Shown here: positions 11,055 to 24,800 of the stretch, one piece after another | How the letters are laid out: each line of letters starts with the position of its first letter | How positions within the stretch are numbered: position 1 is the stretch's first letter | From: Papilionanthe hookeriana x Papilionanthe teres | Lineage: Eukaryota > Streptophyta > Magnoliopsida > Asparagales > Orchidaceae | Direction of reading: 5' to 3' | NCBI GenBank assembly: GCA_022702705.1 | Contig: CM040427.1 | Span: forward strand, 68,856,783-68,920,782 | DNA length: 64,000 nucleotides | Position numbers and translations under genes: made by a program | The notes under the pieces: model-generated | Database searches by the model: none | What the model saw: only the letters and a program-made list of their open reading frames with translations | Told to the model about the DNA's origin: nothing

Positions 11055-14000
11055 GTGAGTTAATTTTTCAGTATTTTAAAATTGTATTTCATGGCTATTA
11101 TCTGGATGTTTCTTAATTAAATCTTGATTAACTATAATGTTGAAATAAGAATTCTGGTTTATTTTTTGACTGTATTATGTATCTTATGATGGTAATTATT
11201 TAAATGTTTCTTATTTATTTATTTAGCTGTGATGACTATTAGAAAATTTTCTCTTCATGGACAATGATTTTCAGTTTTATTTCATTGGCAAAATGTCTAC
11301 ATGATGTAATTTATTGCAAATAATATCAAATTAATATCTTCAGAATTTTTGTGTTTGCATGATGTAGATGATAGTAGAATTCTTTAATTAAATTTTTTTT
11401 TTTGGTTGAATAAAAGAAAATTTTGTACACTTAAAATATCATCAAGGGCATACTTTTATACGAAATCAACACAGACTCATCTAGCCAAATGCCGAATGAT
11501 TCGTCAGTTAGATTCTACACAGACTCATCAATTGAGGTCAAGGGAACTTGCTTGCCTACTTTCACATATACTCGCTATTTGGGTACAAGGAAGACTTGTT
11601 CACCAAGCTCATGGATAACTCACCAAACTTGTACTTGTCGAACAGATTGAACTCTAGCATAGTCCCTAAGCCCTTGAGTTACTTGATAACTTTCACAAAA
11701 TGAATCAACAACTTCCTCCCAATCAACTGGTTGTTTACTTGTTTAAGCTCCCCCAAGTTATATTCTTCGTTTGTTTTACATTGAGTAATTGATACTTGTC
11801 GAACAGATTGAACTCTAGCATAGTCCCTAAGCCCTTAAGTTACTTGATAACTTTCACAAAATGAATCAACAACTTTCTCCCAATCAACTGGTTGTTTACT
11901 TGTTTAAGCTCCCCCAAGTTATATTCCTCGTTTGTTTTACATTGAGTAATTGATGGTCTCGCTTTATCCTTTTTGCTCATGTATCTCATTATGAGTGACT
12001 GATTTATTGCCTCTATTTGGTTGTCTATCTATGGAAGCTACTGAGCTGAAATTAATTGAAGCTTTGTTTCAAGCTTAGCCCATAGGGTACTCCAAAAATG
12101 GCTTACAAACTTAACATCTTTATTTGACCTGATGGTCCTAGGCACACCATGAAGGCGGACTATCTCTTTCAAATATAGGTTTGCAATGTGTGACGCATCC
12201 ATCGACTTGTAGCAAGAAACAAAAGGTGTAATGTTGGAGAAGTCCGCCACTACCATAATAGAATCCTTGCTCTACTATGTTTAGTGTAAACCCACTAAAA
12301 AATTCATTCTCATATCCAAGCTGCTTCCGGAGTAGGAAGGGGAGTGTATAGTCCTATATTTTGCTCATTGAGTCATAGCCAAATGATATAACACGCACTG
12401 TCTAATATCTAAACATATCTCTTACCAATTTGGGATAGTTGTTCTCTTTTATTGAAGAAAAGTATCGTCTCTATCAAATTGTCAAATCATCCCCTCATTA
12501 TGACATTTATAAAATGGTATCCCTAAGTGAACTAAAAGAAATGCACAATCTATTCTGAAAAACTAGATATCTATCGGATCTGTGATATTGCTCATACGTT
12601 TTATTCTAACAACAAATTCAAATATTCTGAAAATCTTCTTCAACAAAATACAAATCCTTCAAAACTTTAAAACCAACTATTTTGGACTTCATGGTAGTGA
12701 TTAATAAGCGATGACGGCTCGGTGCATCTGTTATTTTGTTTTAACTCTCTATCTTATGCTTGAGCACAAAATGAAATAAGGATATAAATTTCACCTACGT
12801 GGCATCTCTACCCTTTAGGTTACCCTAACTGTTCAAGAATCTCAAATTCTCGTGGTCAGTCTAGAGAGTAATTCTTTCACAAGCAAATAATGGTTTCAGT
12901 GACTGAGAGCTTTGATAATGACACAAAATTTTGCCTTAGATAGAATACTTTCTCATGGACTTTCAATTTCTCACTAAAGATGAATATGTTGTCCTTGACT
13001 AAACAATGCTCCAATCTACACTTTGGGGGCATCTCACTCCAACTCAAGCACCTGATGAAAATCCAGAAGAGCTGGGACAGGGGCCTTAGTAACTTATTTC
13101 ATTAGAGTACGAAGACTTAGAATATTTCGGGCTTTGATACAAAATGAAATTATTTTAGGTTTTCTAGAAGGTGTTAAGGAAATGGATCTTGTAGGGTGGT
13201 GTTGTGGAATAGCAAGAGAATGAGGATATGAGGTTGATGACGTTTGAAAGGGAATAGAAGATGTTTGGCTACTGTCCAAGCTACTAACAACGGCTCTTAC
13301 AAGACAGTTGTTGAGGGAGATTCATTACATATTCCTAAATAAACTACAGACATGCCACTTTCAAAAGGAAGATGGTAGAATACTTCTTGGGACATAAATC
13401 AGAGAATACAATATCTAAATCTACAAAAATAAAGCAAGGGTCATCAAAATTGTGGAATAACTTATAAATAATCTCAAGAGAACATTCTTTTAATTCTAAT
13501 TCATAGATAAAAAATGGGGCCCACAAGGATTGGCTAGCAATAGGCGGAAATTTTCTGTTTTGGTTCGGAATGGGACAGAATCTCGTTCAATGCCGCGATC
13601 TCTCTTAAACATGAATTGCGAGTTCACTTTCACTTCCGTCTAGTTCTGGTTTAATTGTCAAACTAATGAATTAGGATCCAATATTCTCAATGAAGCGGTA
13701 CACATGAATATATGCTAAGAATTATAAGAGATGCACAGAAAATTGTAGAGGAAGCGGATAGAGAAGTAGCAATAAGGTATATTTCAGTGAACATGGAGAA
13801 TAAGAATTGGTGAATTTCAAGTAACTTATGGAGATGAAAGGGAGACTTAAAAGGATGATACAAGGGAATCTGAAGTAGATCATTAAATCTACTCTCATAG
13901 TGCTGTTACCTGAGGATCCTTATGATTCCACAATTAGGAGAGATTTTGGTGCAAGGTCATTTCCTTCCATTAAGGAAGAAACCTACTAACCCAACTTGGA

Positions 14001-17000
14001 AGAAGAAGATTCACCCTCACCTGGCCAACTTGAGAGACAACTAGAGAAAAAGAAAGTCAGTCCTCGAATACCTTTTCAAGAGTTATCACAGATGCCAAGC
14101 CCCTTGCTAAATTTAAAATTCTGTACTTGGACATCTACAATAGGAGAATTGATATTGTTGATCATGTCACTTTGAATCTATTATTTCATTGTTAGATATC
14201 AATGACAAGTTGAAGTGTGTTGTTATTCATAACTTTAAAAGAATCTACCATCATATGGTTTTCCAACCATTCCTTCGGGACAATCACATCATTAATCTAG
14301 CTCAAAGGAATAGTCATTACTCAGTTTGCTGGTACCCAATAACCACTGTAAAAATCTCAAGCTGAATGACACCGTTCTAGGGCTTGTAGAAGGTGTTTAA
14401 AATATGATTTTGGCAGTGAGAAGGTTTAGGAATAGAGAATGAAAATATGGGTGGTTGATGATGTTTGGATGGGGTAGAGAACATTTGGCGGCTATCCGGT
14501 TTAATACAATGAGTGTACGACGAAACAAAATGGTACAACAGTTAGGAGATTCACCATATGTTCCTGAACAAGCTATAGAAATCACTTGCAAAAGGAAAAT
14601 GATACAAGACTCCTTAGTTGACATCAGAGATGCAAACTCCAAAACATAAATAAGGACAAAAGTCTCCAAAATAGAAAAAAAAACATATAAATCGTCTCCT
14701 ATTAGAAACAAAAAAAAACTCTAATTTAAAGAAAAAAAAAGCAATAAGCTAAAAAAGGCAATAATCCTTGTTGAATTTGCCAACCGTAAGATTTTCCTTG
14801 TTCATCCTTCCCATGATCGTTTTTCCCCCGCTAGCCTGTCGCAAAATCGTGGGATCCCCATATTTCGCAACATCACAGACTTCTTGTGATCAGGATTGCA
14901 ACGTTCCACAATTTTGATGTTGTTTCATCATTTACCAGGCCTAACAAAGGTTTCTTCTTCTTCTATGGACGTGGTTGGATCTCATTGTCTAATGTACTTT
15001 CCCACAAAACTTCTAAGGAGATTTTCAAGGCTGCGATTCACGACCCTTTGTTTGGCCATCTGTTTGTGCATTAAATTGAACTTTAACTTAATACTCAATT
15101 TGTTCCATAAAATCTTCAAAAAATTACTCGGAAATTTTTCATCTCAATTTGTGAGGGCATTTTGAACTAAGTAGTGATAACTTACGAGGTAGGTTGTAAG
15201 TTAGACAATTCTGAAATCCTTCTAGCCGGTGCTGCCATATGTCTGGTATGGGCTTCTTGAACTTATTGCTCTCTAGGATCATTAAAGCTAGTTCTGTTGG
15301 TGATCCTCTTAAGACTTGTTAAAAAAATAATTTGTGGCACCATATCCTCAAACTCTGTATGAATGTCCATTACCTCAAACTCTTTCTATGACAAGAGTCG
15401 TATGTGCTTCCCCTCTTTGGTGAAATAATGTGTGTTGTTGTTGCCATCATGATATGTGCAACGGTCATACTGACGAACGGCTTAATAGGAAATAATGCAT
15501 CCATAGGTACCACGCACATCACACTTGCTTCTGGAACTTGTCTCAAATAGAAAACTCCACGATGCATCTTCTTTCAATGTTGATTTTACTATTCGGCAAC
15601 CCAATAAATGAATATGGTTGATAAGGCTTCGGAGTAATGAGACTTAATATATCCACCATCTATGTATAGGTCACATTTTCACCCTTTCATGTTGCAACGA
15701 ATGCAAAATATGCTATGGTGGAACCACTATTGCTCTCAAATGTGCTCAGTTTGAAGGACCTGTGGATTACTAGCATCTCTCTTTCATCAACTGGAAGTCG
15801 ATACTTCTGTTTGCACTTACCTTTTTCAGTGCTCATGTGTCACTATTTTTTTCCCACTGCTCTCCCTACTCCGTGAGTGAGATCGTCCTTCTGTTTGGGC
15901 TATTTGATGTAATGTGCCCAAAATAATTACACTTGAAGCACTTCTTGGTTAAGACGAATTTGGGAATGTCGGTGGCCTCCACCTTTTCTCTACTAACTGT
16001 ACTCTTGTTGGTCGACCTGATGACTAACTTTGTTTGATGGCTAGTGTGGACCTAATACTCTTATATTTTTTCTCCATCTTCAGGTGAATCCGTTCTAGGT
16101 TTTCCAGACACTGTGATAAAGTGCAAAAGGTGTTGGAAAATTCGAGGATTGATTACATAAGTGAGGAGGTTGGAGACGGATGAAAACCGGTGTGAATACT
16201 GTTAGGACAGCGAACTAGAAGCACATAAGGCTGGTTTCCGGTCAAAAACAATAGGTGGAGGCAATGTGAGGCAATAAGAAGAGAAATATGCGATAGGATA
16301 GCAGGTGGGGCGAGTTTGACGGCTGTCCGGACTGAAAATAGCAAGCAAAGGACAAATTGGCAAGGTACGTGCTGCTGGACAGCGAACCGAGGCAGCAAAA
16401 TTGTGAATTTTTACAGTAACCAACGATTGGCAATGCGTTCGACAACTACCCAGTTGAAAACAACGAACGAACGACAAATCGATGAATGAGGATGTAGAGC
16501 GTCATCCACCACCTGTTCCTTGTCAAGTTGCAGACACACTACTTGCAATAAGAAGATATTACTCAGAAGAGCATATAACTAGAACGGTGTCCCTAAATTC
16601 ATAAAATTAGAAAAAATTAAAATCCAAGGCCTGTTAAAACTTATATATATTTCTCCTCAAAGTAAATACCTAATTAGAAATTAGAGAAATATGTAAGTGC
16701 AGTTGGAGGGGGTTATGTTGGCTGCGAGTGGCAAGAGATGCAGGGGAAGGGCTGAGTAGGGGTTGCGATTAGGTAACAACAGGCAAGGAGCTGGATGTTG
16801 CGGCTGGTTTTTGACGTGAAGAAGAGGAAGGCTTTAGGAGGGTAACAAAGGAACAAAAATGGTTGTAAGGCAAAAGAGGGATCCTTGTGACTGCAAGCGT
16901 GGGTTTTGTTGGGGAGGGGAGGGGGGGTGGCGCTGCGACAAGGAAATTCTAAGAAGGAGAAAAGGAGTGACGGCAGGTATGAAGAGGTTGCGGGAGGAGC

Positions 17001-20000
17001 TAATGGGTGGCTGCAAGAATAGTAACTTGTTGTTTTGTAGGAATGAAGCGAGGAGAGGGGATGGCAGTGATGACTGCATGGCTGCTGGGCAAGAGGAGCT
17101 GGAACGACGTAGATAATCATCAGACGAGGTTACAGCCGGAGCACCTCCCTCATCGTCGGATACCGCTCTCAGGAGGGAAAAAAACTAAGACAGTGCCCAA
17201 TTCAGATTCAAAAATAAGAGCCCCAACTCTAAGCACATCTTCCCTTAGTTATAATAAGACTAGGACTTATTTTGAGCAATTCTTAAAGTAAGAAAGAAGA
17301 ATCAAATATAATCATGATTTCAGATTTGGGCAAGGAAATAAAGTGAGGGAAATCAGATTAGGTAATGATGAATAAAAGTAATTAAAATTTAGAATTTGGA
17401 AAAGACTTTATAATAGGAAGGTGCTAAGAAGGGAAGAAAAGAAGGAAAGGAAAGTAAGGGGAAAAGGAAAAAGAGAGTTGGCAACCCTCCCTCCTTGAGG
17501 ACTGGCCGATCCAGCCAAGCTGAACCGAACCTTAGGCCGATTCTCCCCAAAGCCCCACGTTAGTAAGGGGATGAAAAGATGAGTGGCCAATACTATTTGG
17601 AGGTGGGTAGACAACGTTCATCAGTTGTTTGAGCTGAGACAGTGAGGCAAATGACGAAACGATGAAGTATGGATGGTAAGGAGATTTACCACCTATTCAT
17701 GAGCTTAGCTTTGGATGCAGCACTCAAAAGGAAAAAAACACAACACTCTTTTGGGCAGAAATCAGAGATATTATATCCAAAACACATAATCAAAAAGCCA
17801 AAGTCCCCAAAACAGAAAATTAAAACATCGTCTCTTACTAGAAATTAGAAGAAAAGAAATAGGATATAAGCTAGGAAAGGCAGCAATCACTACTGAATTT
17901 ACCAACTTGACAAGATTTTCCCTTTTCAGCCATCCTGTGATCGTGTTTCTCACCCTGGCCTATTGCGAAATCGTGGGATCCTCAAATTCTGTTGTATTGC
18001 GGACTTCCAACCATTGGGATCCTGACATCACGCAATTCTAACGCTTCCACGTCAATGAGGTATGAGCTGAGTAATTTGTGGAAGAACTTATCACATGGTG
18101 CATCTACGTTGACCTTCGGATGATTTGATTTGAGACCAAATGTTTTATCATTGTAAACAAAGTTCGGCGGTTGTCCCGTTGAAAAAAGTGAGACGGGCGA
18201 CGACAAGATATCTATGGATCGTTAGGTGATTCATCACTTGTTCTTGAACAAGCTTCAGACACACCACTTACAAAAGGAGAAGAATATAATACTTCCTAGG
18301 GTGAAAATTAAAGATACGTTGTCCAAAACGCACAAACAAAGCCAAAAGTCCCCAAAACCGAAAAATAAAACTTATAAATAGTCTACCACTAGAAATTAGA
18401 AGAGAAAAAGGAAATAAGCTAGAAAATGCAACAATCTCTGCTAAATCGTGTTTCTCGCCCTGGCTTGTCGCATAATCGTGGGATCCCCAAATTCCGCAGT
18501 ATCATGGACTTCTAGCTATTGCAGCATCGTGCAATTTTGACGCTCCCACATCAATGAGGTAAGAGCTGAGCAAGTTGCTAAAGAACCTCATCACATGGTG
18601 TATCGACATTGATCTTAGTATGATTTGATTTAAGACTAAATGGCCTATCATTGTAAAATTATTTATTGGTTGCCTCTATAATCTTATTTTCATCATGCAT
18701 CTCATGAATGTTTAAACTTTTATTTATGCCAGGTTTGTAGTTGGTTAGAAGTTTTTGTAAGTTTCTAGCTTGTAAAATATTTCCACATTGTTGATGAAAA
18801 ATATATGATCAAAATACATTTTTATAAATATTATATTAGATTAAACGAGAAATATGTACCCTCTTTTTAATAAGTTTGATTAGCAAATATTTTTTGGATA
18901 GTTCTCTAGAAATATTTAACTTATGTATGATATCGTTAGAGCTTCAATAGAAATAATACATTTTTCCACGACAAGGGAAGAACCTTGTTCATAACGTTGG
19001 TTAGAAATTGTAGCCAGCTTTTAGATCTCTTTAATAATTTGCATAAATTCCCATGCAGATTAAGAGATGAGGACTGGAAGATGGGAGATATTGTTTATAC
19101 ACTGACAAATAGGAGATGGTTAGAGAAATGTATTGCGTATGCGGAAAGCCATGATCAAGCTCTTGTTGGTGACAAAACAATTGCATTCTGGTTGATGGAT
19201 GAGGTAACATATGGCTAGAATATTATATGTTTTTTTTCTCACATAGCATGGAATTCTAATGTATTTACATATCTCACTCCTATACTTTCATATTTGCACA
19301 CGTAGCAGTCAAATCTTTAATATCACATTAAAAATACTATTACCGCTTTTTAAAATTGAAATACACCTTCTCAATCATAGCTTTAAAGCTCCACAGTGCT
19401 TTGTATGTAAATATGTAAATTTAGGTGTGAAATGTAAGAAGCTGCGTATGTAAATTTCCCTTTTTTTTAACCTATTATTGCGAAGGTAAGTATTATTATA
19501 TGTTAAGCTGGCTTTGTTCTTACATTCTTCAGGATATGTACACCTTTATGGCCCTGGATAGACCATCCACGCCTCGTATAGATCGGGGAATAGCTTTACA
19601 TAAAATGATAAGGCTAATAACTATTGGATTAGGTGGAGAAGGATATCTTAATTTTATGGGGAATGAGTTTGGTCATCCTGGTATGATTTTTTTGTGCATA
19701 ATGTTGAAAATAAATTTCAAAATGTGGTTAAATTTCACAGTAAGTTAAGAACAAATGGGCTTGCTTTATTTTCCTTTCATTTTATGTTTGACAGAATGGA
19801 TAGACTTTCCAAGAGGAGACCAACATCTACCGAATGGGAAGAGGATACCTGGGAATAACTATAGCTATGATAAATGTCGGCGCAGATTTGATTTGGTAAC
19901 TATAAAAAGTATATATGAACTTTTTCTTTGCAGTTTTGAACCTTTATATTGAATATGTTCCTATTTTAATGTATTGCAAACTCTCAGTACCTCTTTATTA

Positions 20001-21746
20001 TTTTACCTGTTTAAATGTGGGAAGCTCTTATTGGTGGGTGGTCGGGCTGGTAAATTTTTAGCTAAAGATTCCTAATCTGAGCCAAATTTTTGTTATCTGA
20101 TAAATTTTTATGAGAATTTTATTCCAAGCTATTTGAAGTATTTTTCTTGTTGTTTGAAGCTATTGCTTCAATAGCCTTCTTTCTTTCTTTCTTTCCTTTT
20201 TTTTTTTTTTTAAATCGAACCTCTGACATACATTTTATAAGTCAATGGCAATATCATACAACCAACTAGTTGATGCTTTGATGGCTTTTTTTTTCGTCAG
20301 CTTTCTTTTTAGTGACATTTACATATATTACACTCAAATCATTTATTTATATATCTAGCACATATACTTCCATTTTTATATTTTTATACCACTCAAATCT
20401 TTCATACCACATAAAAAGTACCACTATCTTAAACCTTTTCATGAGCAGGTAAGGTGGCTTATATATAAAAATTCAAGCTTAGTTATTAGATAAAAAATAT
20501 CACTATTTTAATCTTTCATTTAGGGTATTGCAAAGTAAAAAAAAAGGTGAAAAATGAGAACCACTGCATTTACGTTAGCAAGGCGAGGCATTATCATCAA
20601 GAAAGAAAAAAACTTATAAAATTAAAAGTAATCATAAATATTATAAAGTATTGATATGTTGATTTAATTTATATAATAAAGACATAAATCATATTGAAAT
20701 AATATAGAAATTTGAAATGTGATTCTAGGTAAACATTCACTTAAATTTTAAATATTCAATTAGGTTCAAGATCCGTAGTGGTCATAGTCGTACTTTCATC
20801 ATCTTCAAAAAAGTCATCATATTTATTATCAACTTCTCTCTCATTTATAAATTTGAAATGTTCTTCTTTTACTATATTTTTCTTACTATCAGTTAATCTG
20901 AAATCCAATATAATTTAAATAAAAGAATAAATTAATAATATAAATAAGTAATCATACATAAATTATCTTTTGGCATTTATTAGGCATTGTATCAAATATA
21001 TATAATATGATATAATATATATTATTAATATAATATGATGCATTTTTTTGGCATTACTTGATCGTGTTATTGCCTTGAGCACCACGAGGCATAAAGCCTG
21101 AGGCATGTGCCTCAGAGGAAAATGGCGTAAGCTTCACCCAATGAAATTGAGGCTGAAGTCTTGAGGATTATTTTTATGTCTCAATTTAAGGCGCTCCTCG
21201 GGCCTCGAACACTTTTTAAAATAATAAAGTGTTAAAATAAATAAATAAATAAATAATATGAAGTGTTGTTAGCGCTCAAAGTTCTTGCATATGTGGTTCC
21301 AGTGAATGGTCGATGTATGTAGCCTTACCCTTTGAAGGAAGGTTGAATGATTGTTCTCATGGACTCTGTCTGCCTAGGATTAGTTTTATGTTATGATACT
21401 AATGACCTATTCAGCTCTTTATAAGCTCATTTCTTTTCTTTCTTTTTTTTTTCTTTTTTTCCTTCGAGTTAATTAAGATATATCACTTCTGTTGCATAGT
21501 ATTAAAAGATAAGCATTGAAAGATAATTTCGGAGTAGATTCATTTATCTGTATGCATGCACATTTAGTTATTTATAAGTGCATAGATATAACTCTAGAAT
21601 ACATGCACACAATAACTCACACATACAAGCCCAACAATTATATGCACTATAAATCTATATGTCCATACACATGAGCAATGCATACAGCCATACACATGTA
21701 TTTGTGAAGTGTGCTTAAAGAACAATAATGTACTTATAATGACAAA

Positions 21747-21837
<91 letters not shown>

Positions 21838-24800
21838 TTACAAGTATGTCACTTTTTTTCTCAAGTTTTTCATCTAGATTTAGCACTTGTGCGAATAGTA
21901 TTATACCCCCAGCTCACAACCCACCATTACTCTCAATACACTCACAAAATGCAATATTCAATAGGATAATTTTGTATTATATTACATAAGAAGTTTCAGT
22001 TTCATATTAAATTCTACTTTAGGAGTATCATTGCGTAGTCAAGCAACTTGTGCAAAAATCTGATGCATATGGTCTTGAATAACTGGTAGTGTGTCGGCCG
22101 GCATTTTTTTTGCTTTTTAAAAGAATATAAAAATCTGAGTGATTTAGTTTAGTATAAAAAGTATATGATTTTGAAAGTATTTTTGAAAATAGTATATTTT
22201 AATTTTGAAAGATGAGACCGCCTGGATCTCATTTGTCCAGTAATTTGCATAATCGTGCCTGGTGTCACAAGTGATACACCTTCTCGAAAGAGTAATGTAT
22301 CTTGCGACAGTAGAGCCCGATCATCCGAACTAAATGACTCGTGACATCCAGTTTGATCCATGAACACTTTATGTGTGACCAGACAGAGTTACAACTACAA
22401 TAAATACTTAGGTAGGGTTTATTTTACGCAGGTTCAAGCTCACTATAGAGGCAGGCCTCTATAGTTAATTACATCCCGAATAGTGGTGTCGACTTAAGAA
22501 AACTCTCGATAATGATCGGTGGTTCTGTCTTGAGAATTCGAGGGTTTAGGTTTTCACGGTAGGACGTGGAAAAGCGAATGGGAGTGGCTCAAATGGGAAC
22601 AGATTATTTCCGGGAGTCCAAAGAAAACAAAAGGTAGGGGATGTCACGGATGCGAGCGAACCCGGTGACTTCAACTATCACATGGTGTGGTTGCGTTTTG
22701 GAGACGACGTTATTTAATTGTTTAATCACCGCAATTTTATTATTTGGGACTTACACTTGCATAATACCCGATCGTACAAATAGCCGCGCGAGATATGAGG
22801 GTTTACGTCGTGCATCGTACGACAACCTCGGAACCTAAAGCGAGTTAGGACTTACGTTGTGCAGACACGGTTACACGAAGCTTCAAAAGGAGAATGAGGG
22901 TTTACTGTTCATGTTGGACGAGCTACCTCGAAGTCCTATATGTTGTCATTTAAACTAGGAAAGAGTTTCTTGAAGAAGATCCTTTTGTTGCTCAATCAAG
23001 CTCCTCATTGTCTTGCCACGGAGTTAGCTCGAAAGCTTGTTTGAAGTAGCTGATCCTAGGAGTCTGAGGTTCGAAACGGTTTTGCAAATGTGTTTCAATG
23101 TTTCAGGTTTTGTTGTTGTTTTCAGTTTTACATGCAGAGTAAAGTAAATTGTTGGCAAATAAAAGTCTTTGGAAAGTAAAGTGCAGTAAAGTAGAAAAAT
23201 GAAATTGCAGTACTTAAAATGTAAATATGTACCTGGGCATCTACTACCGTCGTATGATTTGTATTGCAAGCATGTATGATTTGCAGTGGATTTAAATAAA
23301 CTTGCAGGAAAAGTAAACAGAGCGAGAAAACCGGACACAAAAGTCAGAAAATAAAGAAACGAGTCGTATAAATCACGAAATAAAAACTCGTAGTCACATA
23401 TGGAAGACCGAAGCCGGGTATAAGACATCGATAGAGGTGAGGGCTCGGAGCTGGATCATGTGCTTCCGACCTTGGATAAGAGTTACCAACCCGACGATCT
23501 AAGGAGGGTAGTCCTTAACCCAATCCAAGTGACTAACCATGGACCTTTACATATTTTATAAGAAAAATTCTCTGATTTTCATGCAAAAGTTGTTGTTTAA
23601 GTTTTCTTATGCAGAGTTCTTTTTTTTTTTAACAAGCAAAAGAGATTTTTGTTTTATTTTTATTTTTGTAAATATTTTGTAAAGTAATATAGTCATGCGC
23701 TAGGTCACTCTAATCGTCTTAGAGATTACTAACGACCTAAGATCGTCGGGAAACGATCTCACCGAGGTCGGCGAATAGTATCATCGGTCCTTTCCTCTCC
23801 CTTATTGAAGGTCCTCGAGGTAAGAGATACTATTCTAATCATCCCTCGAATCTCTCGTATCCCTCGTATAAGCACACATAAGCGATTATTATCATCGCCC
23901 TCGCCACCTAGACCTCGGACTCACACCAGTCTGATGATCCATATGTGGCAAAACAAATGTCCCCAATTGCCGGGAGGATCTGAGCGTAATGTTCAAACTC
24001 AAATCCCGGTGCATTGGGTTTCAATATTGGTTAAGTCATTTTAGGGAATTCCACAGTTGATTTAATTAAGGAAGGGTGAACCAAGCCTCGGTGCATTCTC
24101 TGGTCTGGTGTCTTGATCAGCTTGTGAATTAGGGTCAGGTGCCTAGTTTCACTGTGCATTTGAAGCTTAGGTGGACAGGCTCTCACCTATGGTGTGCTCC
24201 TAAGGTCCAGGCAGCCTATGCTGTGAATTAGGTAAAGGAGGTTTCACCTAAGGTGTGCTCCTAAGGTATAGGAAGCCTATGCTGTGATTTAGGTGTGTGG
24301 CTCTCACCTAAGGTGTAGGAAGTCTATGTTGTGAATTAGGTGGATGGGCTCTCACCTAGGGTGTGTATCAGAGGGGCTTCACCTAAAGTGTGTACTAGAG
24401 GGGGCTTCACCTAAGGTATGCACCTAAGACCCAGGAAGCCTACACTCTGACTTGTGCTCAAAGTGACTAGAAGTGTTTTACTCTTCCTCAAGTTAAATCA
24501 GAAATTCTTTTTTTTTTTTGTGACTTTACCGTTTTAAACAACAATAAAAGAAGAAAATAAAGAAAACGAAGAAAACGGAGAAGGCCGGCTCACTTCCAAA
24601 ACTAGCAAAAGCCAAAAGGGAAGAAAATGCAAGTGAAACGGGCCTAAATCACAATTTTAAGGCTTCCAACGACTTGGGGCAGCAACTAGCAAGCCTATGC
24701 GGCGACTCTATGACCTTCTACGACTCGGGGCAGCAAGTTGCAAGCTCCAAACAGCAATTCCAATCTCCCCCCAACTCTCCTACAGCTCCCTACAGCACTA

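Larger units (their letters stand above)
11441..16010 (-). mobile_element. Decayed Ty3/gypsy element, minus strand
   Basis: Read on the - strand, gag with a CCHC knuckle (about 15945-15880), RNase H (about 13085-12795) and integrase core (about 12300-12038) occur in the order gag-RH-IN expected of gypsy elements. RT and protease are not recognisable and the frame is broken by many stops. Other LTR-like fragments interrupt it between 13.1 and 14.95 kb. Outer ends were not resolved. It sits antisense in SBE2 intron 1. Confidence 0.7.
11055..19058 (+). other. SBE2 intron 1 of window (8.0 kb, transposon-filled)
   Basis: The intron runs from GTGAGT at 11055 to ccatgcag before 19059. The first roughly 400 bp are plain AT-rich intron. 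From about 11450 to 18660 it is filled by decayed minus-strand Ty3/gypsy sequence and repeated LTR-like blocks, listed separately. The last 400 bp are again AT-rich intron. Confidence 0.9.
19896..22091 (+). other. SBE2 intron 4, part before the solo LTR
   Basis: AT-rich intron. It contains a degraded palindromic MITE-like piece at about 20317-20455, the AAGGC-rich repeat family at 20795-21235 and the AAT/ATT microsatellite at 21746-21836. No exon is present. Confidence 0.6.
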
